Shown: positions 27,920 through 37,700 of the stretch, in pieces
Position numbering within the stretch: the stretch's first letter is position 1
Layout of the letters: each line of letters starts with the position of its first letter
NCBI GenBank assembly: GCA_021300015.1
Contig: JAJTFB010000005.1
Span: 62,001-126,000, forward strand
Source: Pirellula sp.
GTDB taxonomy: Bacteria > Planctomycetota > Planctomycetia > Pirellulales > Pirellulaceae
Reading direction: 5' to 3'
DNA: 64,000 bases
Made by a program: the position numbers and the translations under genes
Notes under the pieces: model-generated
The model's database searches: none
The model's input: only the letters and a program-made list of their open reading frames with translations
Told to the model about the DNA's origin: nothing

Positions 27920-30414
27920 ACCGATCGAACTCCAGCGTATGGCTCGTGGATCTTGCGATCGGACTGCTCGGATTCCTCGTGATGATGATGGTCCTGAGAG
28001 TCTTTCGTTTCGACGACCCTCGCGTCCTGTACAACGCCTGGACCTATTGCTTGGCGATTCCAACGGTCATCGTCGGATCGACCATGCTCGCCCATGTCCT
28101 GATCCCCCAAAGCGCCGAGCGATCGATTCAAACCGGATTTCTCCTGAGTGTCTTGATGCATCTGGGGCTAACGGTCGCGGCGATCAACACCGTCCTTTTC
28201 TCAGGCGTGTGGAAGGATGGTACTCAGGAGGTCCAAGTCCAACTCAAGAACATGTCGCAAGGGTCCTCGTTCCTGACTCCACCCAGATCCCCCGATGTCT
28301 CTGCACCCGATTATCTCAAACCCGTGCCCAGTGCGATCGACCCGGCGACCCGAGTCGAACTGCGACCTGAGGCACCAGCCCCTAGCGCCCTCGAGCAGAT
28401 CGACCCCCAAGAGCCATCGAGCCTCGATTCGAAAAAACAGATCCTCGATCAGCAATTAGCCCTAGAAGAACCCACCCAACCGCAGTTGGCCCCAGAGCAA
28501 GAGCAGGCCATGCAAAAGCCCTTGCCGACAAACGCCGAACCACCACGGCAAGCGATCCAGGTCGAGAACGTACTCCCAACGGCTTTGGCCCAAGCGGAGT
28601 TGCCCGAGTCCAAGCCGACGGAACTCGAACGTCCTACGGCTGAGCAAACTCCCGGCTTCCAACGCGCGACGATGGCCCCGGAGTCTCGCCCGCTAGAATC
28701 TCGCCTGCTGGAATCACCGACCGAGAAATCGCAATCAGCCGAAACGCTCCAGCGGGCCGAGCAAGGCCGACTCGAGCGCGAGCTCAATGCCGCTTTGGAA
28801 TCGCCCCTAGCCTCGGCTTCCTCGGCCAACGACGAGGTCTTTTCGACGATGCGTTCGCAACAAGCTCGCCCTGAGCGACTCGAGCTACCTCGATCGACAA
28901 GTCCGATCCGTCTCGATTCGCAGACCAATCCCACCCAGGCCTCCGCAGAAGCGCCCGGGTTGCCCAGTGCCGGCTTACCCAGTGTCGGCGATCTGCTCGG
29001 CGACCGCGCCCAAATCGCACGTCGCGAGACCTCTTCCTCAGGGGTTCGATCGCGCGAGTCGATCCGGGGGGATACCGACGGTTCGCTCGACGTGAAACCT
29101 TGGAAAGATCCCATTGTCGGTCGAATCGCATCGGCAGCACCCAACTCGGCGGCACCCAACTCGGCGGCCATCGGAAACTCAGCAACGGCTCGGCTCCCTA
29201 GCCTCAGCCAACCGGATGCTGCTCTCTTGGGCTTGGACCAATTTCGCCCAGCGAGCCAAGCGAACAAGGGGACGGCCAAGGGGCTTGTGCCGATCCCTGC
29301 GGCTGCCTTTGAACAGCGGATGCGACGGATGGATGAGTCGAGCAACCAAGACATCCAAGCCATGGGTCCACTTGGCCCCCAGACCGAAGAAGCCATCGAA
29401 AAAGGGCTGACGTTTCTTGCCAAACATCAGCGGGTCGACGGGTCATGGAAACTCGAGGACTTCGGACAAAGGACGGTCATTCGCAGCGACACAGCGGCCA
29501 CGGCCCTCTCGCTCCTTGCGTTTCAAGGAGCCGGGTATAGCCATGTGCAATACAAGTACCAGCAAGAGTGTCGCAAGGCACTCGGATTCCTTATCTCTGG
29601 ACAGCAATCCAACGGGGATCTCTATCGCCCGATGGAGGAAGCCTCCGATCGCAACGGATGGCTTTACAGCCATGCCATCGGAACCTTGGCTCTATGCGAA
29701 GCCTACGGGATGACCCAAGACGAGAACCTGCGAAGCAATGCCCAACGGGCAGTCGATTTTCTGGTTTACAGCCAGGACCGCCAGGAAGGTGGTTGGAGAT
29801 ACATCCCGCGCGTCGGTAGCGACACGAGCGTCACGGGCTGGGGGATGATGGCCCTCAAAAGCGCCGAACTCTCAGGTCTGTATGTCCCTAAACAAACCTT
29901 CGAGGGAATCGAAAAATGGCTCGACCATTCCCAAGTCTCCTTGCGCGAACAGCATCTGTATCGCTATAACTGGTTAGCCAATACCCCGGAAACCAAACAC
30001 GGTGCTCTGCCCACACCGGTCATGACCAGCGTGGGGTTGCTCATGCGGCTCTACATGGGCTACAAACGCGACAACAGCGTCATGGCCAAAGGAGCCGACT
30101 GGTTGCTCCAACGCCCACCGGCGATGGGGACCGAACAAGCCCCAAAACGCGATACGTATTACTGGTACTACGCCACCCAAGTTCTGTTCCACATGGGGGG
30201 AGATCGCTGGAAAAACTGGTACCAAGCCCTTTACCCGATGCTCATCGAATCGCAGGTCACCCAAGGCCCCTACGCCGGGTCTTGGGAGCCCATCGGCCCA
30301 ATCCCCGACGCCTGGGGGGAATATGCCGGCCGACTCTACGTGACAACCATGAATTTGCTATCCTTGGAAGTCACCTACAGGCACCTTCCGATCTACGAAG
30401 CGACCTCGCGCTAG
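27916..30414 (+). CDS. Membrane protein with terpene-cyclase-like toroid domain
   Basis: An 832-residue protein. Three membrane helices lie within the first 95 residues (LAIGLLGFLVMMMVLRVF, LAIPTVIVGSTMLAHVLI, VLMHLGLTVAAINTVLF). A Pro/Glu/Gln/Ser-rich linker without fold follows (about 100-470) and contains short repeats. The C-terminal part (about 485-825) has the repeating pattern of the squalene-cyclase/prenyltransferase alpha-alpha toroid: AIEKGLTFLAKHQRVDGSWK, ALGFLISGQQSNGDLY, AVDFLVYSQDRQEGGWRY. No DXDD cyclase motif was seen, so it may bind rather than cyclise. Its start overlaps the exbD stop, so an envelope complex powered by ExbD is plausible. Confidence 0.82.
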   Translation: MNRSNSSVWLVDLAIGLLGFLVMMMVLRVFRFDDPRVLYNAWTYCLAIPTVIVGSTMLAHVLIPQSAERSIQTGFLLSVLMHLGLTVAAINTVLFSGVWKDGTQEVQVQLKNMSQGSSFLTPPRSPDVSAPDYLKPVPSAIDPATRVELRPEAPAPSALEQIDPQEPSSLDSKKQILDQQLALEEPTQPQLAPEQEQAMQKPLPTNAEPPRQAIQVENVLPTALAQAELPESKPTELERPTAEQTPGFQRATMAPESRPLESRLLESPTEKSQSAETLQRAEQGRLERELNAALESPLASASSANDEVFSTMRSQQARPERLELPRSTSPIRLDSQTNPTQASAEAPGLPSAGLPSVGDLLGDRAQIARRETSSSGVRSRESIRGDTDGSLDVKPWKDPIVGRIASAAPNSAAPNSAAIGNSATARLPSLSQPDAALLGLDQFRPASQANKGTAKGLVPIPAAAFEQRMRRMDESSNQDIQAMGPLGPQTEEAIEKGLTFLAKHQRVDGSWKLEDFGQRTVIRSDTAATALSLLAFQGAGYSHVQYKYQQECRKALGFLISGQQSNGDLYRPMEEASDRNGWLYSHAIGTLALCEAYGMTQDENLRSNAQRAVDFLVYSQDRQEGGWRYIPRVGSDTSVTGWGMMALKSAELSGLYVPKQTFEGIEKWLDHSQVSLREQHLYRYNWLANTPETKHGALPTPVMTSVGLLMRLYMGYKRDNSVMAKGADWLLQRPPAMGTEQAPKRDTYYWYYATQVLFHMGGDRWKNWYQALYPMLIESQVTQGPYAGSWEPIGPIPDAWGEYAGRLYVTTMNLLSLEVTYRHLPIYEATSR
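28681..28710. repeat. 15-bp imperfect duplication in linker
   Basis: GAGTCTCGCCCGCTA followed by GAATCTCGCCTGCTG codes ESRPL and ESRLL in the disordered linker of the toroid membrane protein. Confidence 0.7.
29134..29163. repeat. 15-bp tandem duplication in linker
   Basis: GCAGCACCCAACTCG then GCGGCACCCAACTCG code AAPNS twice in the linker of the same protein; a third unit begins. Confidence 0.8.
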
Positions 30415-30435
30415 CTTCTCTAGCCGTTTCGCTAC

Positions 30436-30467
30436 TTGACATTTCGCACCAGCGATGAAAGATATAT
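30436..30467 (+). promoter_or_regulatory. Promoter candidate for greA
   Basis: A perfect TTGACA at 30436-30441, followed by the AT-rich GATATATT at 30461-30468. The spacing (19-21 bp) is longer than the ideal 17, or AAGATA at 30459 gives 17, so the -10 box is uncertain. It lies 22 bp after the previous gene and about 125 bp before greA. Confidence 0.5.
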
Positions 30468-30493
30468 TGAGGTTGAAATAAGAAGTCGGACAT

Positions 30494-30543
30494 GATGCGA
30501 CCTTTTGGCTCGAGCCGAGTCGAACAAGGTCGCATCTTTTTTT
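30494..30543 (+). terminator. Intrinsic terminator in the greA leader
   Basis: GATGCGACCTT (30494-30504) and AAGGTCGCATC (30526-30536) form a perfect 11-bp stem, followed directly by seven Ts (30537-30543). The loop itself contains the palindrome GGCTCGAGCC. It ends only 21 bp before the greA ATG and comes after the promoter candidate, so besides ending upstream transcription it should cut most greA transcripts short. Confidence 0.88.
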
Positions 30544-30564
30544 CTGTCGAAACAGGAGTTTGCA

Positions 30565-31047
30565 ATGAGCGATCAAGTACCTATGACCCGAGAAGGGTAC
30601 AATCGAATCAAGGCCGAGATCGAACGCCTGGAAAACGAGGAAATGCCCCGCATCGCCGAAAAGATCGCCGAGGCCCGAGCCGAAGGAGATCTCAAGGAAA
30701 ACGCTGAATACCACGCGCAGCGAGAAAACCAAGGGCTCATGCAGGCCAAAATCAACTCGCTCAAATTCAAACTCTCCAGCGCCCAAATCGTCGATGTCGC
30801 CTCGATGCCCAAAGATCGAGTCGCCTTCGGCGCAACGGTCAAGCTCAAGGACCTCAAGTTCGACGACGAAGAAGTCTACACCCTGGTAGGTGCCGGCGAC
30901 GAGAACTACGAAACCGGCAAGATACTCACGACTAGCCCCTTTGCAGCCGCAATGATGGGGAAAAAAGTTGGCGAAACCGTCGAGGTCAAAGCCCCAGCAG
31001 GGACTCTGCGGTATGAAGTTCTTGAAATTCACTTCGACGAAATCTAA
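30565..31047 (+). CDS. greA: Transcription elongation factor GreA
   Basis: 160 residues from ATG 30565, with AGGAG 6 bp before; the frame is open upstream, but that part covers the terminator. GreA rescues backtracked RNA polymerase by stimulating transcript cleavage. The N-terminal coiled coil ([20 protein letters not shown] to [15 protein letters not shown]) carries the acidic tip with the conserved DLKENAEY. The C-terminal FKBP-like domain ends [13 protein letters not shown]. Length is normal. A leader terminator suggests control by premature termination. Confidence 0.97.
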   Translation: MSDQVPMTREGYNRIKAEIERLENEEMPRIAEKIAEARAEGDLKENAEYHAQRENQGLMQAKINSLKFKLSSAQIVDVASMPKDRVAFGATVKLKDLKFDDEEVYTLVGAGDENYETGKILTTSPFAAAMMGKKVGETVEVKAPAGTLRYEVLEIHFDEI

Positions 31048-31062
31048 CCTGGACCACCTGAC

Positions 31063-31749
31063 TTGAGCTCCTCTAGCAACCCTCCATCGAACGATGCTTC
31101 CGACGGCAAAGATGTCTCCCTAGGACCAGCTTGCTTGGTTGTCGCCGTCGTCGCGATGATGTTCGTATGCATCGCTGTAGCCTACATGTCCTTTATGCTC
31201 ACGGGCAACCAAGGCCCCCGCGCCGCCCGAGCCCTTCGCGAACAACTCATCCCCTGGGTCGATGACTCGGCATTGAGCAAAACCGACCAAACCGCCATCA
31301 TCGACGAACTCAATGACCTCTCGTCCAAGATGGAACGCGGTGAACTGACAAGCCGACAACTCAGCCGCTTGGGGATCCGCATGACCGATTCGACCGTCCT
31401 GCAATGGGGGATCGTCGAGGATACCCTCCGCTACGTCAAAGCCTCCCCAGGTTTCAACGACGAAGAAAAGGAAGATATCCAAAAGACCTGCGACCGCTGG
31501 TTGCGATGCGCCTCAGAAGGCCGACTCTCGATGACCGAAATGGAATTCGCCTTCCAGTCCGCCGGACTCAAAGAACCACGCTCCGGACGCTTAAGCCTCC
31601 GTAAGGATGTCACCGACGATCAAATTCGCGAATTCCACCGAAGAGTCCTCGGCATCTGCGAAAAGTACAAGATCTCGAGCGAACCGTTCGACCGAAGTGT
31701 CTCCCAAGTCTTCCACATGCTGATGGAAGACGGACTGGCCGAGAAATAA
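31063..31749 (+). CDS. Single-pass membrane protein, unrecognised
   Basis: 228 residues from a TTG at 31063, 15 bp after greA; no ATG fits better and the Shine-Dalgarno match is weak. A membrane helix LVVAVVAMMFVCIAVAYMSFML lies at about 25-47, followed by a helical, charged cytoplasmic or periplasmic domain (IIDELNDLSSKMERGELT, DIQKTCDRWLRCASEGRLS). No family was recognised. Close spacing suggests co-transcription with greA. Confidence 0.7.
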   Translation: MSSSSNPPSNDASDGKDVSLGPACLVVAVVAMMFVCIAVAYMSFMLTGNQGPRAARALREQLIPWVDDSALSKTDQTAIIDELNDLSSKMERGELTSRQLSRLGIRMTDSTVLQWGIVEDTLRYVKASPGFNDEEKEDIQKTCDRWLRCASEGRLSMTEMEFAFQSAGLKEPRSGRLSLRKDVTDDQIREFHRRVLGICEKYKISSEPFDRSVSQVFHMLMEDGLAEK

Positions 31750-31787
31750 GCCTCCTGGTAGCTGATACTTAGGCTTAATCTCCAGGC

Positions 31788-34676
31788 TCATTTTCCAAGC
31801 GACAGAAGCTCCACCCGCCATCGATGGAGTATCTCCGGCGTGAGCGCGCCATAGTCGCTCCACGTCGCGGGCTCTGCATAATCACCCTCGGCCCGATCCT
31901 CAGACTTCAGTTGCAGCGACTTGCGAAGCCTCTGGCCAAACCGGTAACGATCCTGACCAGACTCCTTGGCCAACTGATTCAAAACCTCCACATCCTGCTG
32001 GCCATAACAGTAGGCCTTCAAGCGAATCGAGGGTATCGGACCGGCCAACTTGGGATCCTCCGAAGGATAAAACAACGACAACTCGTCGGCTTGCTTCCAT
32101 GAATTCGGCGTGCCTATGGTTTGCCAAGGCAAAATCCCATCGGCCCCCGAACTCCAAGCGTCCCAACTCCAAGCGACGGCCGTCGCATTGCTCTTGCCGA
32201 TAGGATTGTTTCCGCCGTAGATGACCACTTCATGGCCAAATCGAAACTTACGGTCGAGCACCAACGACTCATACTCCTTGAACGCTCCATTGGCCACCAC
32301 GTTGAATTTGAGCATCTCGTCGAGCGTATCGCGTTGCCATTGCGGGCGCGAAATGTCCGCGCGAAACACAACCCTCGGAAAATCGCCCTTGCCAACCCCA
32401 CCGGTGGCTTTCGCCACTCGGGACGCTTCGAGACCATCGCGGAAGGCCAACCCAAAATAACGCAGGGCGATGTAGTCTTGGAAATTGGCGGGCTCATCCA
32501 AAAGCCAAGGGGATGAGCCCCTCGACCAGCCCTTGGCCTTGAAATTATTCTTGTTGTTCAAGTAGACGTGAAATCGAGTCTCCATCCATCGTTGATCCGC
32601 ACAATGATCGACACTTTGAGAGACCGAGGAAACCCACGCTTGGCGATACGATTCGGGAAACGCTTGGTCTGCCCAGTAACTCCCGTTGTAATTGGGATCG
32701 ATCGGCAAGGGCCAGTTTTCATGCATCGCAAGATAAAAACATTCGATCGGGACCTTGCCCCTGGGTAAATCCTCAAAGGCCTCTCCTGTAAATAGCCTAG
32801 AGAATCGTCGATCGAAGGCACTCCAATCCAACACCCCGTTTTTCCATTCCGGGGCGCAGCCATCGGCAAGCTTACCTCCCTGCCCATAGGGGACTCGATT
32901 GACGACCGTTCGATGCCGTTGAGCCAACCGGTAGTAATCGATGTCGTTGTTCGGAAGCCCATAGCAATTCATCTCCGGCAGAAAACTCAGTGTCTTGGGA
33001 ATCACTCGATCATGAACCCGTAAGACCACCGAGAGCTCGATCGGTTGCTCCTGCTGCTCGATCCTCAAAACAGCCTTGTATTCCCCAGCCGGTACCTCGG
33101 GGGGAACATAGGTCTCAACCAACCAATTCGATCCACGCCCCGCAGGCGACTCGCGTGTGGTCCACTTCGGAAAATTCCCCTCAAGCGGTATCGCGATCAA
33201 TGGATCGGGAATCGATTGGTCGCCGCTCGGCACGTCCCGATAGGTATAAATCTCAAGACGGCTCGATTCCAGAGGACTCTTTGGCGAATCGAGGTTTTGC
33301 CAACTCCAGGTCATTCTCGGCGCAGTGGGCTGCTTGGATATGACCTGAAAGCCAGCCCACGCGCCTCGCGCCATATCGAGCCTGACGGTGCGTGTTTGTG
33401 CATCGAACAGGTGATTGGACTTCAGATAGCTCTCGCGCTGAGCCGGGATCAAAGTCTTGGTTTTAGAAACATAGGTATCGAGTGGGTCGATCACGCTCCA
33501 TTGCGCACCCGCAGCTTCGAGTGCCCCAGTCCAGTAGGCATCATTCTTAAAATTCGCATTCTTTTTGCCGCTGAGGTTTGCCACCGGCTTGAGGGCCAGT
33601 GCCGAATCTTCCTGACGCAATATGGGGACTTGGACGATCCGCTCGAGCCCTAGATTCCCATGCTTGTCGATCGCCTGGACACTGATTTTCGCCGAAGTGG
33701 AATCCTTGCTCAAGAGTTTTGAATTCGGGGACAAAATCCGATCCAACGGCATTAAAAACCGATGCTTGTCATGGCTTCGGATCGATGGCACCCAAAACGG
33801 GGCAAGCTGCTCGCCATCGAGCTTCGCACGAAATCCGATCAACTCATCGATTCGATTCGGTTCGATCTGCCATGTAACCCTCAAGCGAGGATCTTGTTCA
33901 TCAGGAGGCACAAAACGCAATTCGTCGATCGTTGGGATCGCACTGCTGGATTGCTTGGGTACATCGGGGCCGACTTGTACCATCAAATAAGGAGCGCTCG
34001 AGCGATTCGAGTCCTTGCTCGCGACGAAACGATTGGGGAATATCTCCTGCTTGAATTCCTCCCCGTTGCGAGTCCAGGTGCTTCCTGTGTCATCCATCAA
34101 GACAATTCCATAACTCAAACCATGGACCCTGGCGAGCAAAATTTCAGGCGGTACATCCAACTCCACCCAGCCCTTGCTCGCCGATGGCTTCGCATCGACC
34201 GAGGCATAGATCGTATTGCCCTGGCCAATACTCACCGCGGTTAAATCCGAGTCGTACCATCGCTCGGAGGGATAAACCCGGTGGGTAAAGGTCGATGCAC
34301 CTTGAACTTTCTGATATCCACTCCCATCCCCCTCAATCCAGTCGGCACTGAGCGTGCTGAGCGTCACGCGCTCGATGGGTCGGTCCCCCTCGACCTTCAG
34401 CATCAATTTAGCACTCTGAATCTGCTTGCCCTTGAGCACCCCTGGCTGAAAATCGATGATCGAAAGCTCGACGATCGACTTGAGCTTGAGCCTCGGCGCA
34501 CCACCATTCGAACCGCTTTGCTCCGATGGGTAATTTGACACCCATGTGTCTCTGGCAATATCGATGCGAACTGCCCCCTCGGCTCCTTGGCCGAAAACCC
34601 TCGAACCGCAATTTGTAGACAAGAGGACCGCAAATGAAAAACAATAAACCAAGAACAACGCATATGCATTGCGCAT
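31788..34676 (-). CDS. Exported DUF4091 glycosidase-like protein with N-terminal DNRLRE-type domain
   Basis: A 962-residue protein with a signal peptide (MRNAYALFLVYCFSFAVLLS, cleavage about GQG). The first domain (about 40-230) resembles DNRLRE/CBM-type modules (DTWVSNYPSEQSGSNGG, SAKLMLKVEG, YPSERWYDSDLT). The second half matches DUF4091 (PEMNCYGLPNNDIDYYRLAQRHRT, LDWSAFDRRFSRLF, FRADISRPQW), a putative TIM-barrel hydrolase family. It probably acts on a polysaccharide outside the cytoplasm. It starts 29 bp past the double uvrA on the same strand and may be read through from it. Confidence 0.82.
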   Translation of the reverse strand: MRNAYALFLVYCFSFAVLLSTNCGSRVFGQGAEGAVRIDIARDTWVSNYPSEQSGSNGGAPRLKLKSIVELSIIDFQPGVLKGKQIQSAKLMLKVEGDRPIERVTLSTLSADWIEGDGSGYQKVQGASTFTHRVYPSERWYDSDLTAVSIGQGNTIYASVDAKPSASKGWVELDVPPEILLARVHGLSYGIVLMDDTGSTWTRNGEEFKQEIFPNRFVASKDSNRSSAPYLMVQVGPDVPKQSSSAIPTIDELRFVPPDEQDPRLRVTWQIEPNRIDELIGFRAKLDGEQLAPFWVPSIRSHDKHRFLMPLDRILSPNSKLLSKDSTSAKISVQAIDKHGNLGLERIVQVPILRQEDSALALKPVANLSGKKNANFKNDAYWTGALEAAGAQWSVIDPLDTYVSKTKTLIPAQRESYLKSNHLFDAQTRTVRLDMARGAWAGFQVISKQPTAPRMTWSWQNLDSPKSPLESSRLEIYTYRDVPSGDQSIPDPLIAIPLEGNFPKWTTRESPAGRGSNWLVETYVPPEVPAGEYKAVLRIEQQEQPIELSVVLRVHDRVIPKTLSFLPEMNCYGLPNNDIDYYRLAQRHRTVVNRVPYGQGGKLADGCAPEWKNGVLDWSAFDRRFSRLFTGEAFEDLPRGKVPIECFYLAMHENWPLPIDPNYNGSYWADQAFPESYRQAWVSSVSQSVDHCADQRWMETRFHVYLNNKNNFKAKGWSRGSSPWLLDEPANFQDYIALRYFGLAFRDGLEASRVAKATGGVGKGDFPRVVFRADISRPQWQRDTLDEMLKFNVVANGAFKEYESLVLDRKFRFGHEVVIYGGNNPIGKSNATAVAWSWDAWSSGADGILPWQTIGTPNSWKQADELSLFYPSEDPKLAGPIPSIRLKAYCYGQQDVEVLNQLAKESGQDRYRFGQRLRKSLQLKSEDRAEGDYAEPATWSDYGALTPEILHRWRVELLSLGK

Positions 34677-34705
34677 GAATGCCTCCTGTCTGTAGCAGTA
34701 CTCGA

Positions 34706-37700
34706 TTACTCGGGTGACTTGCGCTTCTTAACCGCACGGGTTTGTTTAGCGCGGGATTGACTAGCACGCTTCTTACTCACATCGGGCTCTTGGGACGCCG
34801 AGCCGGATTCTCCGGTCCGAACGCTCTCCCACTGCGCCAAGGCCTCTGCAGTATAACTCCGATGCCGACCCTTCGGGACTCCTTGCACCAAAGTGCTTCG
34901 CCCATAATCGATGAGCATCTGTGGACTCCCCTCGAAGACCAACTGGCCTCCAGCCTTGCCCGCTTCAGGCCCAAGATCGATCACCCAATCGACCACGCGG
35001 ATGACCTCGAGATTGTGCTCGATGATCACCACCGAGTTGCCTTGGTCGACGAGTCGATTCAGCAGATTCATCAGCTTATTGATATCATCGAAGTGCAAGC
35101 CGGTTGTCGGTTCGTCGAGCACAAAGAGCGTTTTCCCCGTCGCTGGACGGACCAACTCGGCAGCCAGTTTGACTCTCTGCGCTTCGCCTCCCGATAGGGT
35201 CGGTGCGCTCTGTCCAAGCTTCACATAGTCGAGCCCCACATCGCACATGATCTGGAGCATTTTGGCGATCCGAGGTTGCTCGCTGAAGTGCTCCAAGGCT
35301 TCTGCCGTCGTCGACTCGAGCACATCATTGATGTTTTTCCCACGATATTTGACGGCCAAGACTCGATCCTGATACCGCTTACCCTGACACGCTTCGCACT
35401 CGATCCAAACATCTGGAAGAAAATGCATCTCGATGCGCTGTTTCCCGACACCGTCGCATGCCATGCAACGCCCGTTGCCCGCGTTGAAACTAAAACTCCC
35501 CGACTGTATGAATCCATCATTGGGTAATGATGCATAGAATTGCCGTATCGAATCGAAGACCCCTGTGTAAGTCGCAGGCGTGCTCGTAGGACTATTGCCC
35601 AGTGGGGATTGATCGACCTGAAGCACCTTATTGAGTTGCTCGGCCCCTTCGATCGCACCGTGCGCACCGGGCACCTTATTGCTCCGATAAAACTTCTGTG
35701 CCAAGCCTGGATAAAGAATCCCTTGGATCAATGAACTCTTTCCGCTTCCGCTCGGCCCGGTGACAGCAATCAGACGCTCTAAGGGAAACGCAACATCGAT
35801 CAACTTGAGCGTATTGTGCGCGGCTCGGCGCACTGTCAACCACTTGCATCCTGGCCGCTCCTGGTGCGTTTCCGGATCGATGATCAATGCTCGCTTTTGA
35901 TCGATCTGAATCGACTTGGACCCATTGAGATAAGGACCTGTGACGGAAACTTGGTTTTTAAGAATCTCCTCGACGCTACCTTGAGCGACAATCGTCCCTC
36001 CCAAAGAACCAGCCCCGGGCCCAAAATCCCGAACCGAATCGGAACTTCGTATCACGTCGCGATCGTGCTCTACAACCAACAGTGTATTTCCCAAATCCCT
36101 CAATTGATGCATCGCGCGGATCAGTTTTTCATTGTCCCTCGGATGAAGCCCAATCGTGGGCTCATCCAATACATACAACACCCCGCTCAATCCTGTTCCG
36201 AGCTGACTGGCAAGTCGAATCCGTTGCGACTCGCCACCCGAGAGTGTGTTCGCCGTTCGCCCGAGCGTCAGATAATCCAATCCAACATCGACCAAAAATC
36301 GAAGGCGTTGGAGAATCTCCCGTCGGAGCTCTCCCCCAACCTGCACCTGATGCGAAGAGAAATCAAGCGATTGAATCCAAACCTGCAAGTCCTCGAGTGT
36401 CATGCACATCAAGTCCGCGATCGGCTTGTCAAACCAACGCATCGCAGATGCCTGCGGATTGACCTTGGATCCCCCGCAAACCCTGCATGGCACATCGCCA
36501 AGTTGGCCTTGCAATTGCGATTTGATCCACGAATTGTTCTTGGCCATAAACTCGAGCGTTGGCAGGATCCCCTCGTACCGGAATTCAAACGACAATTGCT
36601 CCCCGGAGTAGAGAGGAATCAACACCTCCTCGGCTCCATGGAAGAGCTTATGAAATTGGCTTCTGCTCCAGGTCTTAAACGGCTCCTCGACCGGCAAATC
36701 CAAATGACTTCCCATGGCTCGAACCATCGCTAGGGCCATCGGATTGCCAACGGGATTCCATAGGTGCAAACCACCCTCGAGCAGGCTCAGCCCAGCATCG
36801 ATGAATCGCATCGGATCGGCTCCGGCTTCGGTCCCGATGCCCGAACATGCTTCACACCAACCGATCGCGGAATTGAACGAAAAGGAATGCGGGCTGAGGG
36901 GTTCAAAGGAAATGCCGCAAGCATGACACGCCGAATGCAACGAATAGGTTTCTATGGCCCATCGATTTTCCGGACGATCGTCAACCATGGCCAGTTGCGC
37001 AATGCCCGAACCGAGCCCTAAGGCCGTTGCCGCACTATCGGCTAAACGCTTGCGATCGATCTGATCGAACTGGATCCGATCGATGACGACCTGTAGCTGC
37101 GAGACTTGCTTGGCCGGTAACTTTAACTCTTGATCGATTTCGTGTGTCTTGCCATTGACCCGAATCCGTGTGTAACCCGACCGGAGCAGGTCCTGCAAGA
37201 AGCCCTCGAGGTTCTGATTCGCCTGAAGCGTCACGGGTGCCAACAGCAAGCATCGCTGTGGCAGCTTTTTATTGCGGCTGGCTTCTTCCTTCTTCTGCAT
37301 CCAGCGATCGAGAATCTGATCGATCGTTTGGGACTCGACCGGAGCATCGCACTGCGTGCAATGCTGCTTGCCCATCCGCGCATAGAGCACTCGGAAATAA
37401 TCGTAAATCTCCGTGACTGTCCCGACGGTCGAACGGGGAGTGTGCGAAAGCCCTTTTTGTTCGATCGCGATCGCAGGGGCGAGCCCCTCGATTTTCTCCA
37501 CCGGCGGCTTGGGCATCTGCCCGACGAATTGCCGCACATAAGGGCTCAAGCTCTCGACGAATCGTCGCTGCCCCTCGGCATAAATCGTCTCCATCGCCAA
37601 GGAGGTCTTACCGCTCCCGCTGTGCCCACAAAAGACGGTCATGGCCTGCTTAGGTATCGTCACATCCACACTCTTGAGATTGTGCTGCGTTGCTCCAATC

